A stretch of 64,000 nt of DNA from Umbelopsis ramanniana AG (Eukaryota > Mucoromycota > Umbelopsidomycetes > Umbelopsidales > Umbelopsidaceae): contig NW_026252136.1 in the NCBI RefSeq assembly GCF_025399195.1, positions 1-64,000 on the forward strand. The letters are read 5' to 3'. The notes below the pieces were generated by a model. The model was not told the DNA's origin and did no database searches. It worked only from the letters and a program-made list of their open reading frames with translations. This document shows, piece after piece, positions 13,001 to 23,075 of the stretch (its first letter is position 1; every line of letters begins with the position of its first letter). The translations under genes were made by a program, and so were the position numbers.

Positions 13001-13213
13001 CGAATCGAGAGCTACTTCGGCAGGTTTTGTTGCCGATTCCTCGGGATTCGGAGTGGGGTCATGAGGTGGGACTTCTGGTTGTGCTGAGGGTCGTGCTCTT
13101 GCAGAAAATGCTCGACAATGGTGGAATCCAGTTGTCCTTCTATATAAAAGTAGCTTTCCGCTACGAAGCATTAGGAATGACGAGACAAAAGAAAACGGCT
13201 TTCCAATTGCCAA
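10055..13213 (-). CDS. Mitochondrially targeted AAA+ ATPase with an N-terminal ATPase-like half (Msp1/ATAD1-type C-terminal module)
   Basis: The protein begins with a basic, hydroxylated, non-acidic stretch (MLRSGKLLLYRRTTGF, then CRAFSARARP) typical of a mitochondrial presequence. The first several hundred residues contain VIGVPYAGATYLQDSLVHAI and KIIYLRDYSHII, which look like a decayed ATP-binding module without the GKT of a Walker A. The C-terminal half is a complete AAA+ module: [18 protein letters not shown] (Walker A), CVIFIDEVDSLLNARR (Walker B), ILMAATNRPYDLDDAVLRRMPRRI (sensor 1 and arginine fingers), then the helical lid. The LRRMPRRI signature is that of Msp1/ATAD1 and related meiotic-clade ATPases, which extract membrane proteins. 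The protein is far longer than Msp1 (about 360 residues), so it is a distinct, larger relative. An internal Met a few residues in could also be the start. Confidence 0.75.
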
Positions 13214-13312
13214 CGAAGAGGGGTCAAAAAATTGTGACCATCAAATTTGGGAATATTTTAATGAACGGAGGGATGACTGATACAAGACAACTGTATGAGG
13301 AACCTGGTAATG

Positions 13313-14919
13313 TTATATAATACAAATACTGTCGAGTAACTTAGAAGACGTCGTTGCTATTCCCACTTCGTATGAAGTTCCAGAGACCGTCCCTGTTACA
13401 GCTCTATCGGTGGCGTCTGGCGCACCTTGGTTTTTCATCCGTGGCACTGATAGAAGCTGTAAACTTTTCCGTGTCCATCTCTTACACTTCGTCTTGAAAT
13501 CATTTATCTTCGCATTGTTAACAGATGGCTTTTCGTGTCTTGAGGAATACAAGTCGATGAATTTCTTCATTGCTTCTTTATCTAACTGGCCATTGTCAGT
13601 TAACGGTTGATAACAGACTGGACATGCAAGTGCCATAGTCTGTCGCATATTCTCAGCGCAAGATGCACAAAAGGTATGAAGACAGTATGATATCTGATCT
13701 GGACTTGCCATTGAAGCATGGCATTTGGAGCAAACAAAGTTAACAATTGGTGGTAAAGATGCTGCAGCTGCGATCTACGATTTGAAAATGTTTGTGAGTT
13801 CATCAAAAATCAAACGCTAACATGATACCGTACTATGCACATCAATGCTCATTACCTTCAAATGATCTAACATTTTATCCATGGCCTGACGAGTCTCGAA
13901 TTCACAATTTCTGAGGTATTTTTCGGTATCGTTCAATTTAGACACCAAATGCTGCTTTTCCATAAACTCGTCTAGAAGACTGGATTGTAGGATATCGCAG
14001 CATTCCTTTAAAAACTGAAACTGGGAATCCATGTACTGATTCAGCTGTGTCAATGCATCTTCTATGCCAAGCAGTGTTCGAATGTTGCTGATAGTAATAT
14101 TGTTTCTGTTGTACTAATAACATCAGACACAAAGAAGGAGGTCAGTGGATATTGAAATTGCGGCTGATGGTGCGGCATTTTTACACGTACTATGAGCGGC
14201 AGACTATCTTCAAACTTAGTCATTAGAGCTCTACTGGTAGGATCCGCATTGGACAACCGAGACTGATAGCTCTTGGATACAAATTGGAATATGAAGTAGT
14301 TGTCTTCCTGACTATGGCATATATATCGGCTTTGTCTCGTTGTATTCCCAGTCTTCTCGGATTGACGGTTTACATGCAACGCAAGATAGAAGGCCATAAT
14401 AAACTCCACCATATTATGGTCATCTTTTTTCTACAAATGTATATAACACGGTAGAGGATAATTGCTCAGTTCGCTTTCATTTTTTGATGCGAAAACAAAA
14501 TGCCGATCACTCACAGAAATTTGCTGAGAGGTTTTCAGCGTACGAGAATTATCAAAAAGATCGTCGATACCATTTTTGCAAGTTTTTTGAGTCCCAGAGC
14601 CGCTCTAAATTGAAATCCATTACCATGCTATTATACAAGTTTTTCAAAGGGATCGTTTACTTACACTTCTGATCAATTGTAAAGCGGACTCGAACTCTTC
14701 GTCTTGATAGTCTTCATTCTCCACGATCAATTTTCGTATGGTGTTTTGTAACAAAGGAATATTTTTGTGCTCCCATTGTATTTTTTCCACTTTGTAGATG
14801 ACAGTTTCCTCCACACCAGAGTCGAATCTGATGTAGGATGAGGATGGCGTTTTATTAAAGCTTGCACGCAATTGATTCCAGCTAGCTCTTGCTCTAGATC
14901 GAAATATTGGTTGACTCAT
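13313..14919 (-). CDS. RING-finger protein (probable E3 ubiquitin ligase), multi-exon
   Basis: The start at 14919 gives MSQPIFRSRARASWNQLR. The first three exons join in frame with clean splice signals. The middle includes an MVEFIMAFYLALH helix and a predicted helical or coiled-coil stretch (LKECCDILQSSLLDEFMEKQ). Near the C-terminus is a C3HC4 RING: FVCSKC, then SYCLHTFCASC, then LACPVCYQPL. Downstream is a basic Ser/Thr-rich tail ending SICII. The coiled coil before a C-terminal RING recalls TRIM-like ligases in reverse order, but I do not recognise a named family. One junction near 14095-14140 is unresolved: the frame shifts across a stretch that would need an intron of only about 40 nt, or a different splice site. 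Confidence 0.65.
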
Positions 14920-15877
14920 TAAAGGAAAGAGGATACTGTAGACAACCTGCTTCTAACAAGGAATATACTAGCATCAATTAATTTCAATTGATGAGTGACC
15001 ATGAATTTTCTGGTGACCATCCCTGCTTTCGTGAGTAATGCTCTCGGGCTAGCTCGGTATTAAAAAACATGAGTGCTTTCATCATTGCCATGTATAAATT
15101 ACGCAGTATTACTTTTGATAGGATTTCTGAAGAAGGGAAGGGTAATTGTCAACCGTATTTGCAACATATCGTTGAATGTCAATGAGGAGAACAGAAAGGA
15201 AATATTTCAATGACAAATTAATGAAAATGTCTTTCGGTTCGCTTTTGGCTTATTTGTAAGACTTTGACATTTTGTTGCTGCTTTCAGAACTTGATCTGCC
15301 TTTGTGGAAATTTATTATCTTATATCCTTTGATATGAAGTAACTTGGCGATTACCTTTTCCACATCAGCAGATGTACTGCAGTCGCTATCAATCATCGTC
15401 AAGGCAGGTTGAATGGGCCAGTTTCTCTTGGCATGACAGTATTGATTGTGTGATCAATATGCCTGAATGCGGTCTTGTGCCGTGATTCAAAGATCACTTG
15501 ATCGTATCATGCTTGTAAGGATGCCACATTGTTATCGTAACCGTATGCATATCTTATTGACCATTGCAAAATGGGATTACTTTGATCTACATTTTTCTAA
15601 CTCCTAGATTATCTTCATGCTGTAATCGGGCATTAATCTAGGCTTCTGAAAAACGTTATCATCATGGTTTTTGTCGAAGTAAAAGCTTGATAGAAACATA
15701 CAATACAGTAAAAGAAATATTATTGACTTTATAATAACTTTGTCAATGGATAAGCATAATGCTACTCTAAAATTTAAATACATATGCGTTGTGGATAGGA
15801 GGAGCCATCATAAATACTAGAAATGATTACATTCAGAGGATAAACTATTACTGATACAGCGCGGTGCCAAAAGTCAT
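14920..15877. other. Intergenic, no gene seen
   Basis: Nearly 960 bases between the start of the RING gene and the stop of the laccase gene. No long frame, splice-like structure, tandem repeat or recognisable RNA is evident. It should contain the RING gene promoter and the laccase 3' UTR. Confidence 0.5.
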
Positions 15878-18089
15878 CTATGAGGGACAAAGATTTTTCC
15901 AGTCTTGAGGGACATCGAACGACTATTGTAATTGTTACATCAGTACTTTAACCATGTGGCGAAGCTCATTATAAATTTAACTCACCCTTATAACACTCGG
16001 TTGGTACTGTATCTGCATAGCAAGACCCATTAAATGATGCCATACCAGATGGCAATGGAATAGCCACATGCCAGGATGAGGAATAAACCTTATGATAGCA
16101 TAACCAAAGGCCGGTACAGCTGGAATAAGCAAAGAACCACATTAGACAGCTGCTTATCGAATAGAAACGGAATTAATAGGTGCTACTCACTGCCAGTATC
16201 ACGGCGAACTGGATTTGTAGTATTAAGATTTGTGTTTGAGGCATAGTATCCAGCGCCGGTTCCTAACAACCAGAAGGTATGACCGTGAAGATGGAAAGGA
16301 TGAGACCCGTCATCAAAGTCTGAAACCATAATGCCAATTAGTTTCTGCTTTTTCTGCTATCATGTTACTGTTAGCTTTCTTACTCTGTATAATCAATTGA
16401 ACGACGGTGGCGTTATCTGGCGGTGTTAGCACAAATTGAGTGTTGGTGTCAAAAGTTGTAACACCAGCATTTGCTTGCTGCAATGTTGAGGTGTTTTGGA
16501 GAGGAGACCACGAAGTTGTGTTCATGTATCCGTATCTGATGCGATCCTCTCTAATTGCTTGGAAGGACGCTTCGATATAATAACTGACGTCGTATGGAGG
16601 AGCATCCATACCATCTACTGGCTTGAGGTCTGAAGGATCCAAGTCAACACAATCAACAGGATCAGAGTAGCCTGGATCTGGAGAGTTCGGTATCGTACCA
16701 TTGGCGCCTTCATAGTGAACAGCAGCCAAGACAACAGGGTTGAGAGCATCGTTGGTATAAGCAAGACAATTTTGATTTATGATGGCTCTCATCCAATAAT
16801 TGCCAACTGTCTGATTGGCTTCGACAATCAAAGAGTAGCGCTGAGCTACTTGAATCGGTACACGATCAATGGCAACTGGTTTCATGGCTACACCGTCAGC
16901 CTCAACGACAGTCAATTTGTGACCATCGATTGAAAAATCGAACTCTGCGAAGGCACTATAACAATTACAATGGTTAGTGATTGTTGCACCTATTGGATTT
17001 CGAAGCTGTAATAGAAAACTTACCCTGTATTTATTAACCTTATTCTGTACCGCTTCCCTGGAACGAAGGTGAAGTTGGCTTGTGTTCCTCCAGTGCATGG
17101 TATAGAGCTATTTGTTGATCCATTGCAGTCAAAGAGATTTAATCCATTGATAAGGCCGTTTTCTGGTACAGGCTCCGCACCTTCGGTGTTATCGGCGTTG
17201 GCATATTGGGCAAGACTAATAGGTGATAATTCGTGATACCAATCTGAGAGCGTAGTGGAGCAAATGAGTTTGGAGGAAACACTCATAGCAAGGCTTTGAT
17301 GAAAAAAAAAAAATTTGACATTCACCTGATATCATAACAACGATGTCTTCATCGTAGTCATTCATGAACCCTTCATTGGGATCATGAACAATTAGTGGTC
17401 CGACAATACCGTCGGTGTATTGCCCTTTTGCATGTGAGTGCCACCAGTATGTTCCCCGTTGTTCGGTTATAGTATAATTATATGTAAAACTCTCTCCCGG
17501 GGGAATCGGACATTGTGTAACACCGACAGTGCCATCCATCCAGGTGGTATTGGTTTGAAACATGCCGTGCCAATGGATAGAGGTACCTTGCCCATCAGGA
17601 AGTTGATTATTAACCTTTACAACAATTCTATCGCCAATGTTGCATTCAATAAGGGGCCCAGGAAATTGATCTATAGTTATGAGAAAAAGGGATGGATGAG
17701 GTTTTTTTTTTTTTTTTTGCAACGGGTAAAGTTCAAAGGTAAAAAGATAAGGTGAAAATGGTGTTGGAATAGTGGAACAGAGACTTACTATTGACGACAA
17801 GCATAGTTCTTTCAAAACCGTCGGGCGAACCATTTCGTTGAGTGATATTGAACTCGTAGTATCTTGTAGTGGGTTGGCTGGTAATGGTGAAATTATTGCC
17901 ACTTAGGATGAATTGTTCTGGAAAATTTTGCAGTGCATCGTTTTCCGATGGAGACGATTGAGACTTCCTGGTAAGACCAATTGCGAGCCCTAATATCAGC
18001 GCCAAGGCACATAAGGATATGACAGTGGACCAGATAATACAGCGCTTATTTCGCTGGAAACGCGATGCTGGCAAGCTGTCTTCTTTCAT
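15878..18089 (-). CDS. Laccase-like multicopper oxidase with an N-terminal membrane anchor
   Basis: Three-domain multicopper oxidase that would oxidise phenols or metal ions with reduction of O2 to water. All four copper signatures are present: SIHWHGMFQ, GTYWWHSHAKGQYTDG, HPFHLHGHTFW, and GMWLFHCHLVWHHLMGL. The axial type-1 copper position (ten residues after the Cys) is Leu. The preferred start at 18089 gives a basic tail (KEDSLPASRFQRNKR) and then one hydrophobic segment (WSTVISLCALALILGLAIGL) with no cleavage site, so a type II anchor with the catalytic domains outside is likely. Many N-x-T/S sites support an exocytoplasmic location. The last exon, after an AATAG acceptor, reads SFDVPQDWKNLCPS with TAG at 15878-15880. 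A Met nine codons upstream of 18089 is an alternative start. Confidence 0.88.
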
Positions 18090-18334
18090 CTGATAACAAA
18101 CCAAACAAAAGAGCAAAAAATCGTTGCCTGATTAAACTTCCCTGAGATAATCGAATTTGAGGTAGGCCTGGGAGCGAAGCACAATGTTCTGGCATGTGCC
18201 CTGATCAAGCTAAACTATTAGATGCTTTTATGCATATCGGGGTTGGTGCTCCCATAAAAAAGACGGCATAGAAAGGACATCGGGGTTAGGCCAATCAGGA
18301 GCTAACTCTTCAACATCCTGAAATCTCGGTTAAT

Positions 18335-18342
18335 GCACGTGC
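18335..18342. promoter_or_regulatory. E-box GCACGTGC, candidate Pho4/NUC-1-type site
   Basis: A perfect 8-base palindrome centred about 147 bases upstream of the acid phosphatase ATG and about 60 bases upstream of its TATA box. CACGTG with flanking G/C is the core bound by Pho4 in yeast and NUC-1 in Neurospora at phosphate-starvation genes. Function is inferred from position next to a phosphatase; other bHLH factors bind the same core. Confidence 0.45.
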
Positions 18343-18401
18343 GGTACAAGCTGCGGAGGCTCTGTGTACCAAGACCACAATTGGAAATAATTCCCTAAGA
18401 A

Positions 18402-18407
18402 TATAAA
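18402..18407 (+). promoter_or_regulatory. TATA box of the acid phosphatase gene
   Basis: TATAAA lies 78 bases upstream of the start codon at 18485, which allows a leader of roughly 45-50 bases. Confidence 0.5.
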
Positions 18408-18484
18408 TTGGTAGAGCAGTAACTATTTTATTTTTCTGTCAGAGATATTTCCCTCCACCCAAACCCCACTCTCGTTGTTTAAGA

Positions 18485-20040
18485 ATGCGTTCCCTGTCTG
18501 TAATCTGCCTCACTGCTCTTGCTGCAGCAGCCTCCGTGTTTGCCCAGGATGCCAATGCTACTACTACTAGCAGCAGCTCAATGACCACTGCTTCCACCAC
18601 TGATTCCTCCTCCGATGACAGCACCACCATGGCTACTGCTACTTCCACTAGCTCTGCTGCCACTGCCTCTGGATCCTCCACTGGATCCTCTACTCAAGGA
18701 AAGGTCTTCCAGCGCATTATGCAAATCTGGTTGGAGAACACTGTAAGTAGTCTTTCCTTGCCCTGAAGGGGATCGCACGCCAATGTAACGCATTTATGGA
18801 CGACGCCACGTACTAAATAATTCTATCCATACAGGATTACGAAACTGCTTCTACTTTGCCTGACTACCAGGCTCTTGCTACCCAGGGTATCCTTCTTAAC
18901 AACACTTACGGTAATCTTTTTTTTTCCCTTTTTTTTGACATTGAAGTGAAACATAAAAATGCAGAAACTGCGTCGGATCCTAATTTACTATCTCCCCAAT
19001 AGCCATCACTCACCCCTCTGAGCCCAACTATGTTGCTGCCACTGGTGGTAGCAACTTCGGTATCGACAATGATGACTTCTACAATATTCCTGCCAATGTT
19101 TCCACCATCTTCGACCTTTTGGAAAACAAGGTAAGTTAACTAAATCTCCCAAAAGTGTTAAAAAAATTTGTTACTTAATATTTGTTTACTCGTAGGGCTT
19201 GCAATGGAAAGCTTATCAGGAAGATCTGCCTTCAGTTGGCTACACTGGTTTCAAGGCTCACAACGGTTCTTATGTCCGTAAGCACAACCCTGCCATTATC
19301 TACGACTCTATCGGTCTTAACGCCACCCGTGCTGCCAACGTTGTCCCTGCTACTCAACTCGCTATTGACATTGCCGCTGGTACTGTTCCTCAATGGAATT
19401 TCTACACGTACGTATTGCATCAGGTCATGGCCTACAGCATATGCATGTTATTAAGAAATATTTTTTTATTAGTCCCAACATGACCAACGATGCCCACGAT
19501 ACCACCGCTGAGTTTGCTGGAAAGTGGCTCACTAACTTCTTCAACACCACCTTGAGCAACAAGACTTTCGTTGATGAAACCTTGATTCTTATCACTTTCG
19601 ACGAAAACGATACCTACCCCAAGGCTAACCGTGTCTGGACTCTCCTCATGGGTGCTATCCCTGCTGCTTCCAAGAACACCACCGATGGTACTTTCTATAC
19701 CCACTACTCTTCTCTCTCCACTGTTGAGCAGAACTGGGACCTCGGCAACCTCGGACGTGGTGATGCTAACAAGACCCTTGCCAACGTTTACTCTTTCGTT
19801 GCTTCTCAAATCGGATACACTAACGTTGCCATTGCTAACGGCTCCTCCGTTTCTTACTTCAACGAGACCATCCCTGGTCTCATGACTAACCAGTCTTACA
19901 ATGAAACCCACCCCTCTGCCTCTGCCTCTGGATCCGCCTCTGCCTCTGCCACTGGCTCTACCTCCGGTGCCAGCGGTTTCACCACTAGCGCTGTCGTTGT
20001 CACTGTTGCCAGCGCTGTCGTTGCCGCTTTGATGCTTTAA
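18485..20040 (+). CDS. Secreted, GPI-anchored acid phosphatase (phosphoesterase family PF04185)
   Basis: Five exons join in frame (18485-18742, 18835-18910, 19003-19130, 19196-19407, 19473-20040) to give about 413 residues. Residues 1-20 are a signal peptide (LSVICLTALAAAASVFA), then comes a Ser/Thr-rich stalk of about 50 residues likely to be O-mannosylated. The catalytic domain shows VFQRIMQIWLENTDYET, THPSEPNYVAATGG and TPNMTNDAHDT, and then LILITFDEND, the metal-binding landmarks of fungal acid phosphatases and phospholipase C-like phosphoesterases. The C-terminus repeats SASASGS, then has a small-residue omega site and a hydrophobic tail (VVVTVASAVVAALML), a GPI-anchor signal. Codon choice is strongly biased to C-ending codons, suggesting high expression. 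Likely role: release of inorganic phosphate at the cell surface; substrate range is not visible in sequence. Confidence 0.88.
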
Positions 20041-20290
20041 GTTGACCTTGTAGCATCATGCCATTCTAATCAAGTTAGTAATGACGTTCTCCTCAATATC
20101 AAACTCTAATTAAAACTACTGTTCTTATGTGAGCGCTCAAAAACCATTATGCTCAACGTATGTTGACCAAATCTCAATCTGTACACCATTGCCATTGAAA
20201 AAAAAATTAATGAAGAATATGCATTTATGCGAGCGTAATGGTCTATATTTTGTCTATGAGTACATGCTAGAATGTGAAAAGAAAATGAAT

Positions 20291-22794
20291 TTACTCTTGC
20301 GAGCCTTTGATGCAGAAAAACGTGCTTCCCATTTGTGCTTTTGCCGCTTCCTGTTCGAGACGCTTTTGATCTTTCTCTGTGAACTGGTCGCTTTCTGGTA
20401 TATCTGAGAGTTTGTATTTTTTGAACATGGCTTGGTATGAGTCTTGCTTTTCTTGCAGTCTAAGAAAAAGGGATCGTGAGTAACACATTTTGAGATACAC
20501 CATCGTTATAAAGAAACGCCGAGATATCTCGATGTACTTACCTTTGGACAGCACGGACATCACCTAAACCTCCCATGACGATAATGGCAGTGTTATCAGG
20601 TAACTGATCGTAAAGACTCTTGAATTGCTCATCAAATTTGCTGAGATGATCCATAGCCTTTGTCAATTCGCTGCTGACGGTCTCCCCGCTTGTTGCTGTC
20701 ACGACCGATGGAATGCCGTTATTGTAACTGTTATCAGTGTCCTTCTTCCGAATTCCTTCCAAATCGCTCCATTTAGACAGTACAAAATCGTGATCAGCCA
20801 GTGTTTCAATTGTCTTCTGAACAGCCTCTTCATCCGAGATACAATGGAAATAATCCTTTCCAAGAGCCGCCGAAAGTAGTTTGTTCAATTTTTCACAGCT
20901 TTCCACAATTGCGCCAAAACGAGGGGGTCGGAATCGCTTCATTCGATTAAAGATCAATTCTGTATCATCATGTAGCAAACCGAATGCTTCACCACGTTGA
21001 ATTTTAAGCTTAACGAGATCTAGTGTCGCTGTTGCATCTTCACGCGGATCGTGACCAATTCTTCCACCATGGTTAGGGTCAGTATTCTGGATATCTCGCT
21101 TCAAATATCTGGTGGCTAACCATTTCAAACCGGGTCGGAATGGCGGTCCTCGTGAATGGTGGTATATAATGGAGGTGTCAATACAGTATGGATGTGTAAG
21201 CTTCAATGCATTCAAATCGTTGTGTAAGCCGTGTCCGACCAAGATAACGTTGTGGTCGACAAATTTGCGAACATGTTTTTGTGCTCTTCTCAGTGAAGTG
21301 GTAACTCCTGCCATCATATCTGGTGTGATACCAGAGTATTCAGTCAGATAGTTGGTGATCGGTTCATCGGGAACGACAAGTTCATCCAAAATGACATTTG
21401 AATCTAATGGCGAACAGACATGTTAAACCTTTTTTGTTCGGCAGCACATACCTCCATCTTCACTTCCACTTACCTTCGTCAATGAGTGAAACGCGAGTAA
21501 GCGCCATACCAGATGCAGTTTCGCACTAATTTAGAATGTTCAGACTTGTGCATATCACTTTGAGCGAGTTCATACATGGTACAGTATAACTTACCATTTC
21601 ACAATCAACTGCAATCAATTTCTTCGGTGTTGGCTCCTTTCCTGGTCGAGTTTCATGCCATCCCTCTGGTAGCACGGAAGTTGAGTCAAGACTGGTGGGA
21701 ATTGGGTACTCTGCAGCAATCATGTCTTCTAGCTTGAGGATGTAATGATCGGCTGTGTTAAAGGCTTCACGATCTATGACAAGGCAAGAACATTAAGACC
21801 ACGAGATATAGTGATGCCACATTGGAATTTGAATTAGATGACTTACTTGAAGCTCTCTGCTTATCTCTCTTTTCCTTTTGGCTGTGAGACACAGGGCATT
21901 GTAGAAGATTCGTCATTGGATTGTGAACCTTCCCCTTTGTTCCCGAACTCTTGGATACGACACAGTGTGAAAATTGTGAGGTGAAAAACTTTAGGGTTTT
22001 CTTTGCCAAAGCTTGTTCTTCCATTTCATTAAGTGCTGCGATTGGTTTTATGTTTGCTCGACTTTCAGGGTATCCAAAGTAAGTGAGATCTAAGCCTTGT
22101 GCGTATACCAGAACTAGCTTTTGAACAGCAGCGCGGTTTGCAATTTTCAACCAGGAAGGTACTGGCGCTTCAGCCAGGCAGTAGAGAATATACTCTCGAA
22201 TATCCTCCATCCCTAACCGCTTCGTGAGCTCCTCTGGCACCACTTCCAGAGTTGGCGTCTAATTTGACAGATTATCAGCACAGATCCACAAATCCGTCAA
22301 ACGTCTCTCAAACCAGGTACACATACCGCTACTCCATTTTTCTTCGCCTTCTTTTTTTCCTTCAGCTTTTGTCGTCGCTTCTGGACTTTTAGAAGAATTT
22401 GATCTTGTAGTACACCATCGACAGCTGATGAAATTCATAGTATTAGTTTACACTGAAGAAACATCAGTCGTATCCGTCGCCGACACCACTCACTAGTTTC
22501 TGCGGCTGTTGTCGCCTTTGCTGATGCCTTCTTTTTAGCCTCTACTGATGCATTAATCACTTTTACACCATGGTCGACTTTGATTTCTTCTACCGTGATC
22601 TTTTGGTCAATTTGGATCATCTTCTTCTTCACTTCCTTAGGTTTCTTTGCAGCTTTAGGTTTGTCGAGCTTCGCACGTTTAGCAACAGGTTTCTCCGTTT
22701 CTGAATCAGATAAATCAAACGTTATGTGCTTTTTTGTCGTAACATCGTGGAGCACTGGGTTCTTAGCCTCAACTCTAGGAGTGAATTTTGGCAT
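20291..22794 (-). CDS. DEDDh 3'-5' RNA exonuclease, Rex1/RNH70-like
   Basis: Member of the yeast Rex1 (Rnh70) / human REXO5 group of exonucleases that trim 5S rRNA, tRNA and snoRNA 3' ends in the nucleus. The start at 22794 gives a lysine-rich N-terminus (KRAKLDKPKAAKKPKEVKKK) suited to nuclear or nucleolar import. All catalytic elements are present: LIAVDCEM followed after an intron by CETASG (Exo I D and E), VGHGLHNDLNAL (Exo II D), and IGHDPREDATATLDLV (Exo III H and D). A C-terminal extension includes TAIIVMGGLGDVRAVQR, resembling the RNA-binding segment of this group. The gene ends FFCIKGSQE with TAA at 20291-20293. At least six introns. It is divergent from the Q/G-repeat gene with 281 bases between starts. 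Confidence 0.85.
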
Positions 22795-22869
22795 GTGATC
22801 TGTCTTGTAGGTGTTCTACCATAGACAAAAAAATTAGAAATTTGATGGTAAACGAGGGAACTCCGAATA

Positions 22870-22877
22870 TCACGTGA
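22870..22877. promoter_or_regulatory. TCACGTGA palindrome upstream of the exonuclease gene
   Basis: An 8-base palindrome 76 bases upstream of the exonuclease start and about 200 bases upstream of the divergent gene's start. It is the core of Cbf1/CLEAR-type sites bound by bHLH factors. Site identity is clear; function is inferred. Confidence 0.35.
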
Positions 22878-23075
22878 TTGGAAATGGACTGCTTCTTTCG
22901 CTGTCAACAAGTGGCGGACAAAAACGCCAAAGAGTGCATGATGGAGCAGCCCCGATCTTGCCTTATTCAGTTACCGAGATGACTTTATAGTGAAGGATAT
23001 ACAAACACCGGTTCTTTAAAAACCCACGACCGCTGTGACGAAACGCTCGTCTTCTTTACAAGGTTTACTTACGAG

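Larger units (their letters stand above)
18090..18484. promoter_or_regulatory. Shared divergent promoter of laccase and acid phosphatase genes
   Basis: 395 bases separate the two divergent start codons. The stretch holds the GCACGTGC palindrome at 18335-18342 and TATAAA at 18402-18407 on the phosphatase side. I see no comparably good TATA box facing the laccase. Confidence 0.5.

Noticed and set aside
17700-17720. Poly-T run as a retroelement or terminator signal
   Set aside because: It lies within a laccase intron next to the acceptor and fits a long polypyrimidine tract; no target-site duplication or element is seen.
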